Below are positions 1 to 9,540 of a stretch of 64,000 bases of DNA, piece after piece. The position numbers and the translations under genes were made by a program. The DNA comes from UMGS1590 sp900552455 (GTDB lineage Bacteria > Bacillota > Peptococcia > Peptococcales > Peptococcaceae). The stretch's first letter is position 1, and every line of letters starts with the position of its first letter. The stretch spans positions 248,001 through 312,000 of the forward strand of contig OZ007004.1 of assembly GCA_963931105.1 (NCBI GenBank). The letters are read 5' to 3'. Under the pieces are notes generated by a model. That model was not told the origin of the DNA, searched no databases, and worked only from the letters and a program-made list of their open reading frames with translations.

Positions 1-241
1 ACTGATCATGTTCCTGCGCTCCCTTCTGCCTGCTCCTTGCGGGCAGTATATTCTAGTAGCATTGTACAACAACCGGCGGCCAATTGCATTACGTTTTCGG
101 CGAAAAAACAATTTTTCAGAATTTCTTAAAAGCCGCGGCTCGACGCTGTGAAGATTTTTAGGCGGATTTAAGGTTGGTCCTCTATGCTTTTTGGGACAAA
201 CTACGCTATACTATAAGAAACCGACCAAAGGAGGAATCTTC
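1..241. other. Upstream spacer with a possible divergent gene start
   Basis: No complete gene is seen here. On the minus strand an ATG at 7-9 is preceded by AGGA-type sequence and, further upstream, by TTGTTG and TATACT separated by 16 bp. A divergent gene may therefore begin at the window edge, but only three codons are visible. On the plus strand a good ribosome binding site (AAAGGAGG, about 228-235) serves the response regulator at 242. No convincing consensus promoter was found for that gene. Confidence 0.35.
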
Positions 242-915
<674 letters not shown>

Positions 916-919
<4 letters not shown>

Positions 920-2307
920 ACCGGCTCGCCGCGCTGCGCCGGCGTTTCATCGTCGTCGTCATGGCGACCATCAGCGTGATGCTCTTGTTTATCATGCTGA
1001 TCATCATCGCCGGCAATGTGCAGCATTACAAAAACGTCGCCTTCGAATCGCTGCACAGCCTCATCAATCTCACCAATCCTGTCAACACCTTCTCCTCCGA
1101 CGATCCTGGCGCCGAGCGCTTTCAGGACGCCAACCGCTCCGACGATCAGCCGCTGACTGTGGAAAATGCCGATCCCGGCGACACCATGCCAGAGTCTGAT
1201 CCGCCACCGAGCACCAGCTCCCGCCTTGACGCCGAAGACCAGAAGGCCGCCCTCGCCCTGCCGGGCATTGTCGTCGCTTTGAGCGAAGACGGCGCCGACG
1301 CCGAGGTCATCTTCTCGCGCAACATGGACACCTCCGACGCCACTGTGCAAAAGCTGGTGAGCGCCGTGCTCAGCGCCGCCGAAAGCGAAGGCACCCTCGC
1401 CGAATACGACCTCTCCTACAGCATGCGCCAGACGCCTGAGGGCACCAAGATCGCCTTTGTCGATCGCAGCTACGAAACCTCCAACATCCGCAGCCTGCTG
1501 CTCTGGAGTCTGCTTGGCTTTGTGGCAGCGTGGCTCGCCTTTCTCTTCCTCGTCTGGCGGCTGTCCAGCTGGGTTTTCCGCCCTGTCGAAGAGGCCTGGT
1601 CGCAGCAGCGCCAGTTCATCGCCGACGCCAGCCACGAGCTGAAAACGCCCCTCACCGTCATCCTCGCCAATTTGCGCATCCTCGGCAACCACCGCGAAGA
1701 CACCATCGCCAACCAGATGCGCTGGATCGAGAGCAGCGACCAGGAAGCCCTGCGCATGAAAAAGCTCGTCAGCGACATGCTGCTGTTGGCGCGCAACGAC
1801 GCCGACGAAACCCAGCCCCTGGCCACAGAGCCGGTGCTCTTCAGCGACATCGTCCTGGGCGCGATCCTGAGCTTTGAATCCGTCGCCCTCGACAACAGCC
1901 TGCGCATCCACGACGAGATCACCCCGGATATTGTCGTGAGCGGCGACAAGGCGCAGCTCGAGGAGCTCGTCGGCATTCTCCTCGACAACGCCTGCAAATA
2001 CGCCGCGCCGGAAAGCGTCATCAGCGTGCGGCTGACGCGCCAGGAACGCAGCGTCCACCTCGCTGTGCACAACAAGGGCGACGCCTTTGACGATGACGCC
2101 ATCGCCCACCTCTTCGAGCGCTTCTACCGCCTCGATCAGTCGCGCACCCGCCAAACCGGCGGCTACGGCCTCGGCCTCGCCATCGCCGACAGCATCTGCC
2201 AGCGCCACCAAGGCCATATCTCCGCCGCCAACGAAGACGAAGGCGTCACCTTCCACGTCACATTGCCCATCGCGCAGCGCGAACGCGGACGCCAGCACTG
2301 GAAATGA
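916..2307 (+). CDS. Membrane sensor histidine kinase
   Basis: This 463-residue kinase is the partner of the preceding response regulator, which it should phosphorylate. A first membrane segment lies at about residues 12-34, an extracytoplasmic sensor region of about 155 residues follows, and a second segment lies at about 191-215. The dimerisation/phosphoacceptor domain has His240 in ASHELKTPL. The ATPase domain has an N-box (LLDNACKYA) and a glycine-rich lid (GGYGLGLAIADS). The sensor region is acidic and Pro/Ser-rich in its first half and matches no ligand domain I recognise. The gene ends before a strong terminator. Family assignment is secure; the signal is unknown. Confidence 0.94.
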
Positions 2308-2330
2308 TCACCCACAGCGCTCATAAAGCA

Positions 2331-2375
2331 GATAAGAGCACTTTCCTGGTTTTTCGGAAAGTGCTCTTATCTTTT
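2331..2375. terminator. Bidirectional rho-independent terminator
   Basis: A perfect 16-bp inverted repeat (GATAAGAGCACTTTCC at 2331-2346 and its complement at 2356-2371) with a short loop is followed by CTTTTG on the plus strand. It sits between the convergent histidine kinase and GtrII-like genes and can serve both. Confidence 0.85.
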
Positions 2376-2392
2376 GTAATGGCCAAACGATC

Positions 2393-3955
2393 CTAGTTCA
2401 ACCGCACCACAATATAGTCCCCAGCAATCTGCACGCAGCCTTCCTGTGGATAGGCGGGCATGGTTTCGCTGACGCCGGCGATGGCGCTGCTGACTTCCTC
2501 AGGCATGTCGTCGAGGTAGACATAATTCGGCAGGGCGCTGAAACGGTTCAGCAGATTGCCGTAGCTGTACTGGGTGCGATAGGTGCCCATATTGAGCGCG
2601 CCGGTGAGGGTGATCTCCGACAGCTCCGGCGTCACATCGAGCAGGGCATCGCCATTGGACGAGCCGACGAGGACGACGGCCAGCGACGACGAATAGCCAG
2701 GCACGCTCTGGATCATCGTGGCGAGGCGGTTGGAATAGGCCTCGATCTGGGTAAAGCCGAGCGCCATCTTGAGATAGGCTTTGTTGTCGGTGACGATGTA
2801 ATTGTACGCCGTGAGCGCCATGGATGCGATGACGATCCAGCTCATCAGGCTCTGCAGGGCGCTGCGAAGGCTGCCCATCTCATCGGCGTACGTCGCAGCA
2901 AAGCTGGCCAGCGCCAGCGGCAGGATCAGCGCGTAGAGCAGGCCGTAGATCATGAGATCGTGCACAGCGGCGCCTGCCACCATGATGTGGATGAGGCTTC
3001 CCGCCAGCGGACAGAGCAGGACCAGCACCAGCGCCAGCATCCCCCGCAGCACGCCGATCTGCCGCCGCAGCAGCAGCGTCGCCAACAGCACGACGCCGCT
3101 CACCCAGGCAGCGATCACAAGGAGCGGGATGAAACTGAAATTCCAGCCCAGCTCATTTTGCAGAAAATACGTTTCGTAGGATTCCAGACTTTGGCGCACC
3201 AGCTCCGGCAGCTCTGAAAGGGACAGGCTCCCCATGCTGGAAATGCCCATGTAGTCCGACAGGCCACCGCTCGCCATCGTCGCCAGCCGCGCCACCGCCA
3301 TATAGACGACAATGCCCAGCGCCAGCGTCGCCACCATCTTCACCCCGCGCAGCAGGGTGCGCCCGAAGGACGCACGCCCCTCCAGACAGTCGAAAAGCAG
3401 CGCCCCCACCATCAGCACCGCCGCCACAGGAAAGTAGCTCTGGTAGATGCCCATAGAAAGGATCAAGAGGATCGTCCCCAGCGGCAACCCCCAGATCGGC
3501 ATGCGCCAGACAGCATACGCCGCCAACGCCGCCAGAAAGAGCCCGAAGAAATACGCGTCCGCCGTGAACATATAGGTAAACGTCGCCGCCACCGTCGGAA
3601 ACGCCGTGCAAAGCGCCGCAGTAATGACGATCGCCAGCAGCTTTTCGATGCGCAAAAGACGCGTCGTGATACAGACCGTTCCCGCCAGACAGAGCAGGCT
3701 CAGAACACCCTGCAGCCACGGCATGTTGTAATCGCCGTCCCACGCCAGCACCAATGGCAAAAACCAGCGCCCAGAGGCCGTGCCATAGTCGCACTGGAAC
3801 AGATGAAAGACGGCGTCGTGATTGGGAATGAGATTCGTGAACAGATACAGGTGGCAGACAAGCCCCATGACGACGCCTGCAAAAAAGCTCTGCTTCGTCG
3901 CGGCGGGAAGCCGCGCCCAAAAGCGCGCAAAGGCAGTATCAGGCATCGGGATCAT
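2393..3955 (-). CDS. GtrII-like membrane glucosyltransferase
   Basis: A polytopic membrane protein of 520 residues with about ten hydrophobic segments. The N-terminal part contains an early loop with NLIPNHDAVFH, an acidic/His loop after the first membrane segment that is typical of the GtrII/YfdI-like family (Glucos_trans_II). Proteins of this type transfer glucose from a polyprenyl-phosphate carrier to a surface polymer outside the membrane. The gene overlaps the end of the upstream GtrB-type gene by 17 nt, and GtrA lies further upstream on the same strand, completing a GtrA/GtrB/Gtr-type set. In phages and enterobacteria such a set modifies O-antigen; here the acceptor is more likely a wall or envelope polysaccharide (inference). 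Assignment rests on topology, loop motif and neighbours. Confidence 0.75.
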   Translation of the reverse strand: MIPMPDTAFARFWARLPAATKQSFFAGVVMGLVCHLYLFTNLIPNHDAVFHLFQCDYGTASGRWFLPLVLAWDGDYNMPWLQGVLSLLCLAGTVCITTRLLRIEKLLAIVITAALCTAFPTVAATFTYMFTADAYFFGLFLAALAAYAVWRMPIWGLPLGTILLILSMGIYQSYFPVAAVLMVGALLFDCLEGRASFGRTLLRGVKMVATLALGIVVYMAVARLATMASGGLSDYMGISSMGSLSLSELPELVRQSLESYETYFLQNELGWNFSFIPLLVIAAWVSGVVLLATLLLRRQIGVLRGMLALVLVLLCPLAGSLIHIMVAGAAVHDLMIYGLLYALILPLALASFAATYADEMGSLRSALQSLMSWIVIASMALTAYNYIVTDNKAYLKMALGFTQIEAYSNRLATMIQSVPGYSSSLAVVLVGSSNGDALLDVTPELSEITLTGALNMGTYRTQYSYGNLLNRFSALPNYVYLDDMPEEVSSAIAGVSETMPAYPQEGCVQIAGDYIVVRLN

Positions 3956-4877
3956 CGTTTTTCGCCTCCTTGATCGTCTGGCTCACAAGATAGCGCGGGC
4001 GGTCCTTGCTTTCGATGTAGATCTGCGCAATGTAGTAACCGATGATGCCCAGGCTGATCATGATGATGCTGCCAATAAATAAGAGCAGGATGATCACCGT
4101 CGTAAAGCCATCCGCCGCGCCGCCGCTCGCCCAGTTCACCAGCGTTTGCACACTCATCACCAGCGCCAGCAAGAGAAACAGACCGCCGCAGACCGTCACG
4201 ATCTGCATCGGTGCCGACGAGAACGCTGAAATATTCGCCAGCGCATAGCGGAACAGCGACGTCGCCGAAAAATGGCTCTCGCCAGCCGCCCGCTCACGCA
4301 CCGAAAACGGCACATCGATCGTACGGAAGCCGACCCAGCCCACCAGCGCCCGGAAAAACGTCTTGCGCTCCGGCAGCGCCAGCAGCACATCCACAACGCG
4401 GCGGTCCATCAGCTTGAAATCCGACGAGCGGCTCATGTCGATCTTCGCAGCGCGGCTCATCAGCTTGTAGAAGCATTTCACAGCCAGAGAGTGGGCCACG
4501 CTCTCGTGGCCGCGGTCCTCCTTGACGCCGTTGACCACCTCGTAGCCCTCCTGCCAGAGCGCGTACATCTCCACCAGCTTTTCCGGCGGATGCTGCAAAT
4601 CACAGTCGATCACCGCGCAGCAATCACCCTCCGCCGCCGCCAGGCCAGCGAAGATCGCCGCCTCCTTGCCGAAATTGCGCGAAAAACGCAAGCCCCGCAC
4701 ATGCGCGTCCAGCGAATGTGCCAGGCCGATCGCCTGCCAGGTGTGGTCCTTCGAGCCATCGTCCACAAAGATCAGCTCGTAGGGAATCTCCGCCTCAGAG
4801 AGGATCTTCCCCAGCTTTTCCGCCGTCCAGACAGCCGTTTGTTCTTCATTATACGCAGGTACGATCACAGAAAGCAT
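3939..4877 (-). CDS. gtrB: GT2 polyprenyl-phosphate glycosyltransferase (GtrB type)
   Basis: A 312-residue family 2 glycosyltransferase that should load a sugar, usually glucose, onto undecaprenyl phosphate at the cytoplasmic face. The GT-A domain (about 1-215) starts MLSVIVPAYNEE, has FVDDGS with Asp39/Asp40, and a metal-binding DCD at residues 91-93 followed by LQHPPE. Two C-terminal membrane segments (about 230-255 and 265-290) are the GtrB/DPM1-like arrangement. The start at 4877 has AAGGAGG upstream. The heptad-repeat element at 4898-5083 separates it from gtrA, and it overlaps the GtrII-like gene downstream. Confidence 0.88.
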   Translation of the reverse strand: MLSVIVPAYNEEQTAVWTAEKLGKILSEAEIPYELIFVDDGSKDHTWQAIGLAHSLDAHVRGLRFSRNFGKEAAIFAGLAAAEGDCCAVIDCDLQHPPEKLVEMYALWQEGYEVVNGVKEDRGHESVAHSLAVKCFYKLMSRAAKIDMSRSSDFKLMDRRVVDVLLALPERKTFFRALVGWVGFRTIDVPFSVRERAAGESHFSATSLFRYALANISAFSSAPMQIVTVCGGLFLLLALVMSVQTLVNWASGGAADGFTTVIILLLFIGSIIMISLGIIGYYIAQIYIESKDRPRYLVSQTIKEAKNDDPDA

Positions 4878-4897
4878 CGTAAACCTCCTTTCTTATA

Positions 4898-5083
4898 AAT
4901 GATTAATGAGTAATGTTTAATTAGTAATTGTTGTAGGCTTTTGGCAGGACGCCGCTTTCGCGTCGCCTGTCAAAAGCCTTTTTGAATTTTCTCGTACTTG
5001 CGCACGGCTGGATAATTTTCATTGCCTTGAGCGATAGCGAAAGGCTACATCCATTAATCATTACTAATTACTCATTAATCATT
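4898..5083. repeat. Heptad-repeat element 1 (MITE-like, inverted ends)
   Basis: The spacer between gtrA and gtrB is bounded by a 17-bp perfect inverted repeat, AATGATTAATGAGTAAT at 4898-4914 and its complement at 5067-5083. Both ends continue inward as 7-bp words related to AGTAATG/ATTAATG. Inside is a strong hairpin (stem AGGCTTTTGRCAGG, about 4936-4980). No ORF is present. The architecture is shared with elements at 14896-15050 and 18757-18980. Confidence 0.7.
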
Positions 5084-5088
5084 GAAAC

Positions 5089-5517
5089 TCAAATTTTCTT
5101 ATACACCAACAGCCCCGTCAGATAATTGACAACAACAACAACAACGCCCACAACGATCTTCGAGATATACTCGCCGATCCCCAGCATCTCGACCATCACA
5201 GCCAAAAGCGCCGTCTCCAGCCCCAGCGAAAACACACGCGAGAGCACAAACGCCGTCGCCTCGCGAATGCTCCGCCGCGACGTCGATTTATACACCCAGG
5301 CCGCGTTGGCGAAATACGCAAAGGCCACCGCCCCAGCCCAGGCCAGCACATTGCTGGCAATATAAAACATGCCCAGCCAGCTGAGCAGAAAATATAAAAT
5401 ATAATTGATCAGCGTCGTGCAGCAGCCAACGATCAGATAATGCCACTGCTCCTCGTATTTTTTCAGTAACGCCCCAAGCGCCACAGCAACCCCTCCATTC
5501 TCTGCCCAAAAGTGCAC
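5089..5517 (-). CDS. gtrA: GtrA family membrane protein
   Basis: A small membrane protein of up to 142 residues with four predicted membrane segments (about 27-47, 52-72, 92-110 and 118-138). It matches the GtrA family, thought to help flip the undecaprenyl-phosphate-linked sugar made by GtrB. The motif FLLSWLGMFYIASNVLAWAGAVAFAYF is not copied in full here: the recognisable part is the NVLAW...FAYFANAAWVY stretch around residues 60-77. The start is uncertain, because the ATG at 5517 has no good ribosome binding site and an alternative codon about 10-18 residues later is possible. It is the first gene of the gtrA-gtrB-gtrII-like set. Confidence 0.82.
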   Translation of the reverse strand: MHFWAENGGVAVALGALLKKYEEQWHYLIVGCCTTLINYILYFLLSWLGMFYIASNVLAWAGAVAFAYFANAAWVYKSTSRRSIREATAFVLSRVFSLGLETALLAVMVEMLGIGEYISKIVVGVVVVVVNYLTGLLVYKKI

Positions 5518-5797
5518 GCACCATGGGTATTTGGCTCTATCTTAACACCATCCAGCGCAGAGGGCAAGCCTTCCCTCAGAAAGGAGCAGGCGCGCACACC
5601 CCGTGGGTATTCGGGTAAAAAATATTGTAGCACAATTTTCCCAATCGCGCCGACTTTCACAAAAGCTGATACTGCATTGTCTGAACCAATATGTTAACCA
5701 CAGACACATACCCAGATACCCAGAGGGCACACAAAAACGACGCGCGGCAATCGCCACGCGTCGTTTTTGCGGAATATAGGAAAGGTAAGCAGGATTG
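5518..5797. other. Non-coding spacer with short GGGTAT words
   Basis: No gene is supported here. The stretch contains several copies of GGGTAT or its complement (near 5524, 5605, 5709 and 5717) and, at its right end, the terminator of the flavoprotein operon. A TACAAT on the minus strand (about 5629-5634) could be the -10 of gtrA, but no good -35 was found. Confidence 0.4.
5731..5770 (-). terminator. Terminator of the flavoprotein operon
   Basis: The inverted repeat AAAACGACGCG...CGCGTCGTTTTT (5734-5768) follows the stop of the minus-strand flavoprotein gene, with a T-run on the minus strand. Confidence 0.8.
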
Positions 5798-7546
5798 TCA
5801 GTTGCAGGCGTTCTCCAGCTTTTCCTGGAAAAGCTTTGAGAACGTGAAATTGTCTGAGTAGTATTTCGTGATCGGGTGCTTGTAGCGTTCCACTGGCACC
5901 GGACGTTTGTGGTAAGCAATGCTCCCGTCCGCCGCTTCTTCGCAGACCAGCCAGGCCAGGAATTCGTCGTTGTTACGCGTTGGATAATCCTCGCGGAAAT
6001 GGCCGGCGCGGCTTTCCTTGCGCAGGAGCGAGCCACGCAGATAGAGTTCGCTGATAAAGGCGATGCCCCGCACCTCGATGAGCTTCAGCAGATAGTGCGG
6101 ATCCGCCGCCTTCATCTTTGGCAAGAGCTCGCTCTGGATCGTCTGGAGTTTTTCCAGTGCCTCGGAGAGCGAACGCTCGCTCTTGATGATCGAGACCTCG
6201 TATGGGAAGAGCACCTCCTGGATCTTCCGCAGCACATCGTGCGGCGCCAGGCCGCCCTCGCCCATCTGCGCAAAGAGCGCCGCTTTCTTTTCAGCGATCG
6301 CTGCTTCATCGAGGGTCACTGTCTGCGCAGGTTCATCTGTGAGCAGCTTCGCGATCGTCTCACCAGTGCGATAGCCGCCAGAGGCCGTCGTCTCCAGCGC
6401 AAAGCCACCCATGTAGACGCCTGGGTCCAGGCTGCGCGCTGTGCCAGCTGCGTAAAGCCCCGGCACCCCCGTGTAGCCATCGAGATCCGCCTCTATACCG
6501 CCAAAGCCGCAGGTCAGCTGAGGGATCCACTCGCTGTTTTCCTTGAACATATCGATGCCCAGATCACAGAGCTTGTCGTAGTTCAGCTTCTGCCAGCCGT
6601 CCTGAGGTTTTAAGAGTACCATATCGTCAGGATTGACTGCGCTGATGTCCAGATAAAACGGACCATTGCCCTTGCGGTGCTCGATCGCCATGGCGATCGT
6701 CGTAAATTTCGGATCGGTGTTTGCGCCAAGCACCGGAGAATACGGATCCATCAGCGGTTCGCCCTTGCCGTTGACCACCTTCGCCCCCAACGGGAAGAGC
6801 GCCGTCTGGCCTTCCCAGCCGAAAAGCTTCGGCACATTCCAGACGCGGCCGAACTCAAAATTCGCCAGCTTGCAGCCAGCCTTGAACGCCAGCTCTGCGC
6901 CTTCGCCTGTCGTCGTATTTTTGCCGTAGGACGTTTTCCAGCCGGTCCAGCCCGTCGCCAGGATCACTGCGCGCGCCTCGATCACAAGGAAATCACCACT
7001 GCGCGTGTCAAAGCCAATGGCGCCGACCACGCGCTCGCCGTCTTTGAGAAGTTCTGTCATCAGCACACGGCCCATACGGCGCACACCGCGTTCGTTCACC
7101 TCGCGCACGAGATTTTTCGCCATGTCCTCGCCGCCCTTGCCCTTGTACTGCGCTGGATAGAGCTTCACATGTGGCAGCCCGCGCTGCGGGATACCTTTGT
7201 AGCTGCCATCTTCCTTCTTGAAAAAGCGACAGCCCAGACGTTCGTAATCCTTCATGCGATCGTAGGACTGAGAAAGCAGCGCCTCCACCAGTTCCTGATC
7301 GCAGAGCCCGTCGTAGTAATAGACCAGATCTTCCACCCAGTCGTCGATGTTCTCCCCGGGCAGGATGACGTCAAAATCACCGCCGCTCATGCTCATCAGA
7401 CCGCCCCAGTCGACTGGCCCTTTGTCCACGATCAGCACATCCAGCTCCGGCGCGATCTCCTTGGCGCGATCTGCAGCCCAAAGCCCTGCTGAGCCACCGC
7501 CGATGATGAGAATATCTGTTTTCAGTCGAATATCTTTTGCGTCCAT
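5798..7546 (-). CDS. FAD flavoprotein 1, fumarate reductase/AprA class
   Basis: A cytoplasmic flavoprotein of 582 residues without signal peptide. The N-terminus carries the FAD dinucleotide fold (ILIIGGGSAGLWAA, about residues 12-25); a second FAD contact is the VPGLYAAGTA stretch with the downstream GGFALETTASGG. Near the C-terminus ESRAGHFREDYP is the helical-domain signature of the succinate dehydrogenase/fumarate reductase/APS reductase alpha superfamily. The ATG at 7546 is preferred to TTG at 7552 because AGGAGG lies 7 nt upstream. A two-cluster ferredoxin gene lies 14 nt upstream, the usual partner of AprA-like subunits. No sulfate-activation gene is near, so APS reduction is unlikely. 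Substrate unknown: an unsaturated or sulfonated carboxylate is possible given the linked DASS transporter (inference). Confidence 0.8.
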   Translation of the reverse strand: MDAKDIRLKTDILIIGGGSAGLWAADRAKEIAPELDVLIVDKGPVDWGGLMSMSGGDFDVILPGENIDDWVEDLVYYYDGLCDQELVEALLSQSYDRMKDYERLGCRFFKKEDGSYKGIPQRGLPHVKLYPAQYKGKGGEDMAKNLVREVNERGVRRMGRVLMTELLKDGERVVGAIGFDTRSGDFLVIEARAVILATGWTGWKTSYGKNTTTGEGAELAFKAGCKLANFEFGRVWNVPKLFGWEGQTALFPLGAKVVNGKGEPLMDPYSPVLGANTDPKFTTIAMAIEHRKGNGPFYLDISAVNPDDMVLLKPQDGWQKLNYDKLCDLGIDMFKENSEWIPQLTCGFGGIEADLDGYTGVPGLYAAGTARSLDPGVYMGGFALETTASGGYRTGETIAKLLTDEPAQTVTLDEAAIAEKKAALFAQMGEGGLAPHDVLRKIQEVLFPYEVSIIKSERSLSEALEKLQTIQSELLPKMKAADPHYLLKLIEVRGIAFISELYLRGSLLRKESRAGHFREDYPTRNNDEFLAWLVCEEAADGSIAYHKRPVPVERYKHPITKYYSDNFTFSKLFQEKLENACN

Positions 7547-7560
7547 CTCCAAACCTCCTC

Positions 7561-7773
7561 TTACTCAAACGCCATTGGCAGCGCTTCCTTGAAAGGATGC
7601 ACAAAGATCGCGCCAGCCGGGCAGAGACGTTCACATTTGAAACACGTCATGCAGTCGTCGCCATAGGCGATGAAGGCCTTGCCTTCGTCGTTCAGGCGGA
7701 TCGTATCCAGCGGGCAGATCTCCACACAGGTGCCGCAGCCGATACATTTTTCCTGGTCAATGGATTGGATCAT
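7561..7773 (-). CDS. 2[4Fe-4S] ferredoxin 1
   Basis: A 70-residue ferredoxin with two complete cluster motifs, C10-IG-C13-GT-C16-VEI-C20-P and C40-MT-C43-FK-C46-ERL-C50-P, so eight Cys ligands for two [4Fe-4S] clusters. A good ribosome binding site (AAGGAGG) precedes the ATG. It lies directly upstream of flavoprotein 1 and is probably its electron-transfer subunit, comparable to AprB but without the AprB C-terminal extension. It resembles ferredoxin 2 at 9540-9818, which pairs with flavoprotein 2. Confidence 0.9.
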   Translation of the reverse strand: MIQSIDQEKCIGCGTCVEICPLDTIRLNDEGKAFIAYGDDCMTCFKCERLCPAGAIFVHPFKEALPMAFE

Positions 7774-7794
7774 AGAAATTCCTCCTTAAAAATC

Positions 7795-7822
7795 GTCGCC
7801 CACAGCAGACGCCATGGGCGAC
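7795..7822 (-). terminator. Intercistronic terminator-like hairpin
   Basis: GTCGCCCA (7795-7802) and TGGGCGAC (7815-7822) form an 8-bp perfect stem. On the minus strand it is followed by GATTTTT just before the ribosome binding site of ferredoxin 1. It lies between the flavoprotein 2 and ferredoxin 1 genes and may attenuate transcription or stabilise the upstream message. Confidence 0.55.
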
Positions 7823-7851
7823 AGTATGGAAAGGATGCAACAGAAAAGGAA

Positions 7852-9540
7852 TTATTGTTCTTTCGTCACGCGTTTGCGCCATTCCAGCACAGGCTCGCCA
7901 TCCTTGTCGAGGTGGATGGTCTGGAACATGCCGGTGAGCAGCGGATTCGTGTAATCATAGTCAATGCGCTTGTGGTTGCCGCGGGATTCTTTACGGTTGC
8001 GGCTGGTGATCGCCACTGCCTTTGCCAGATCGATCAGGTCAAAGAGTTCCATCGTGCGCATGAGCTGGTGAGCGTCTTCGCAGCCGATGTCGCTCTCGGC
8101 GTAGCTCTTAAGATCGTCGAGGTATTTGATGCCGGCGCGCATCATGTCTTCGCTGCGCAGCTTCAGGCCAACGTAGTCGTTCATGATAACCTGCAGGCTG
8201 GAGTTGGCTTCGAGCCAGTCGGCGCCTTCTGGACGGTTCATTAGCTTGTTGTAGAAATCGATGTGCTTCTGGATGGATGGATCGCCGGAAACATCGTATT
8301 CATCCACGGTCTTGACATATTCTGCCACGCTTTCGCCGGCAACATCGCCCCATACAGAAGCGCTCGTGATATTGCCGCGCACATTGCCGCAGCAAATGCC
8401 GGCCGCATAAATGCCAGGCACATTCGTCGATGCGTCGAGGCCGATATCGATGCCGCGCTGAGAAAGCGAGTAGTCGTATGTCCCGAATTCGACCATACTC
8501 TTGTGCAGATCAATGCCGCGCTTGTCAAGATAATCGGTGATCGAGTCGATACCCTCACACTTAAACTGTTTGTGCTGGTATGCATGATCTTCTTCCGTGT
8601 AACCTGTGCAATTCATAAAGGTAGGACCAGTGCCGTTATCGAGACGCTTGGTGAAAACACCAGGGTTGATGTCCATCAGCGCATCGCCGCGTTTGCGGTC
8701 AGGCACCTGGCAGAATGGACTGATCGAATCGCCGTTGATATCGGAAATAACGCCGAACCAGGTCGCCTTGCCGCTGCGGGCAAACCCCTTTACGCCAGCG
8801 TGGCGGTATGGTACGTCGATGTTGACGAGCTTGCAGCCAGCGCGATAAGCGATCGCTGCGCCACCGGCAGCCGCTGGGCAGCTGTGGGTATTGAAGATGT
8901 AAGCTGGGTTGACGTTTGGATACATACGCATCGCCTGCGCCGTTGCCACGAGCACAGCCTTGCACTGGATGACGACGACTTCCGGTTCATCATCCGCGAG
9001 GATGAAGCCGATAGCGCCCACTGCGCGCCCTTCTTCATTCGTCAGAATGTCGTTGATGTAGAGCTTGTTCATGATTTTGGCGCCGTTTTCGCGGGCTTTG
9101 TTCGTGAGCACGCGCTTCTGGTTGGCGCCGTCGTATTTCAGATGGTAGCACTGGCGGGATGGCATCGTGTGGCCTTCGAAGTTGTACTTGCCGGTTGGCT
9201 TCATGTTGATGCCCCATTCTTCCCAGCGTTTGACAACGCTTTCGGTGCGGCGCATCATCTTGCGCAGCATCGCAGGATCCTGCCAAGGGCCACCTTCCAT
9301 GCCTTCGTTGATCTCGGAGATCACGCGTTCAAAATCGTCGCCGTGTTCCGATGGAATGTAGCACATGAAATGGTCGTTGCCACCGCAGCCAGAGCCCGAG
9401 CGGCGGGTGTCCGCTTTTTCAGCGACCAGCACATCCACGCCCAACCCAGCAGCTGTGATCGCGCTCATCAGCCCGGCCACGCCGCCGCCGATGATCAGAT
9501 ACTCTGTTTTAATGATTTCGTCACGAACCTTGACATCCAT
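7852..9540 (-). CDS. FAD flavoprotein 2, fumarate reductase/AprA class
   Basis: A 562-residue cytoplasmic flavoprotein with an N-terminal FAD fold (YLIIGGGVAGLMSAI, about 14-28) followed by SGSGCGGNDHF, and a later VPGIYAAGICCG contact. The helical domain includes RNRKESRGNHKRIDYDYTNP, the conserved ESR...H.R.DY signature of the SDH/FRD/AprA superfamily. The start ATG overlaps the stop of ferredoxin 2 by one base (TAATG). It is clearly related to, but divergent from, flavoprotein 1, so the locus codes for two separate flavoprotein/ferredoxin pairs rather than a tandem duplicate. Function is unknown; an oxidoreductase acting on a carboxylate or sulfonate is the best inference. Confidence 0.8.
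   Translation of the reverse strand: MDVKVRDEIIKTEYLIIGGGVAGLMSAITAAGLGVDVLVAEKADTRRSGSGCGGNDHFMCYIPSEHGDDFERVISEINEGMEGGPWQDPAMLRKMMRRTESVVKRWEEWGINMKPTGKYNFEGHTMPSRQCYHLKYDGANQKRVLTNKARENGAKIMNKLYINDILTNEEGRAVGAIGFILADDEPEVVVIQCKAVLVATAQAMRMYPNVNPAYIFNTHSCPAAAGGAAIAYRAGCKLVNIDVPYRHAGVKGFARSGKATWFGVISDINGDSISPFCQVPDRKRGDALMDINPGVFTKRLDNGTGPTFMNCTGYTEEDHAYQHKQFKCEGIDSITDYLDKRGIDLHKSMVEFGTYDYSLSQRGIDIGLDASTNVPGIYAAGICCGNVRGNITSASVWGDVAGESVAEYVKTVDEYDVSGDPSIQKHIDFYNKLMNRPEGADWLEANSSLQVIMNDYVGLKLRSEDMMRAGIKYLDDLKSYAESDIGCEDAHQLMRTMELFDLIDLAKAVAITSRNRKESRGNHKRIDYDYTNPLLTGMFQTIHLDKDGEPVLEWRKRVTKEQ

Noticed and set aside
5089..5517. Phage-derived O-antigen conversion cassette (gtrABC)
   Set aside because: No integrase, attachment site or phage gene is near; the cluster fits a resident envelope glycosylation set equally well.
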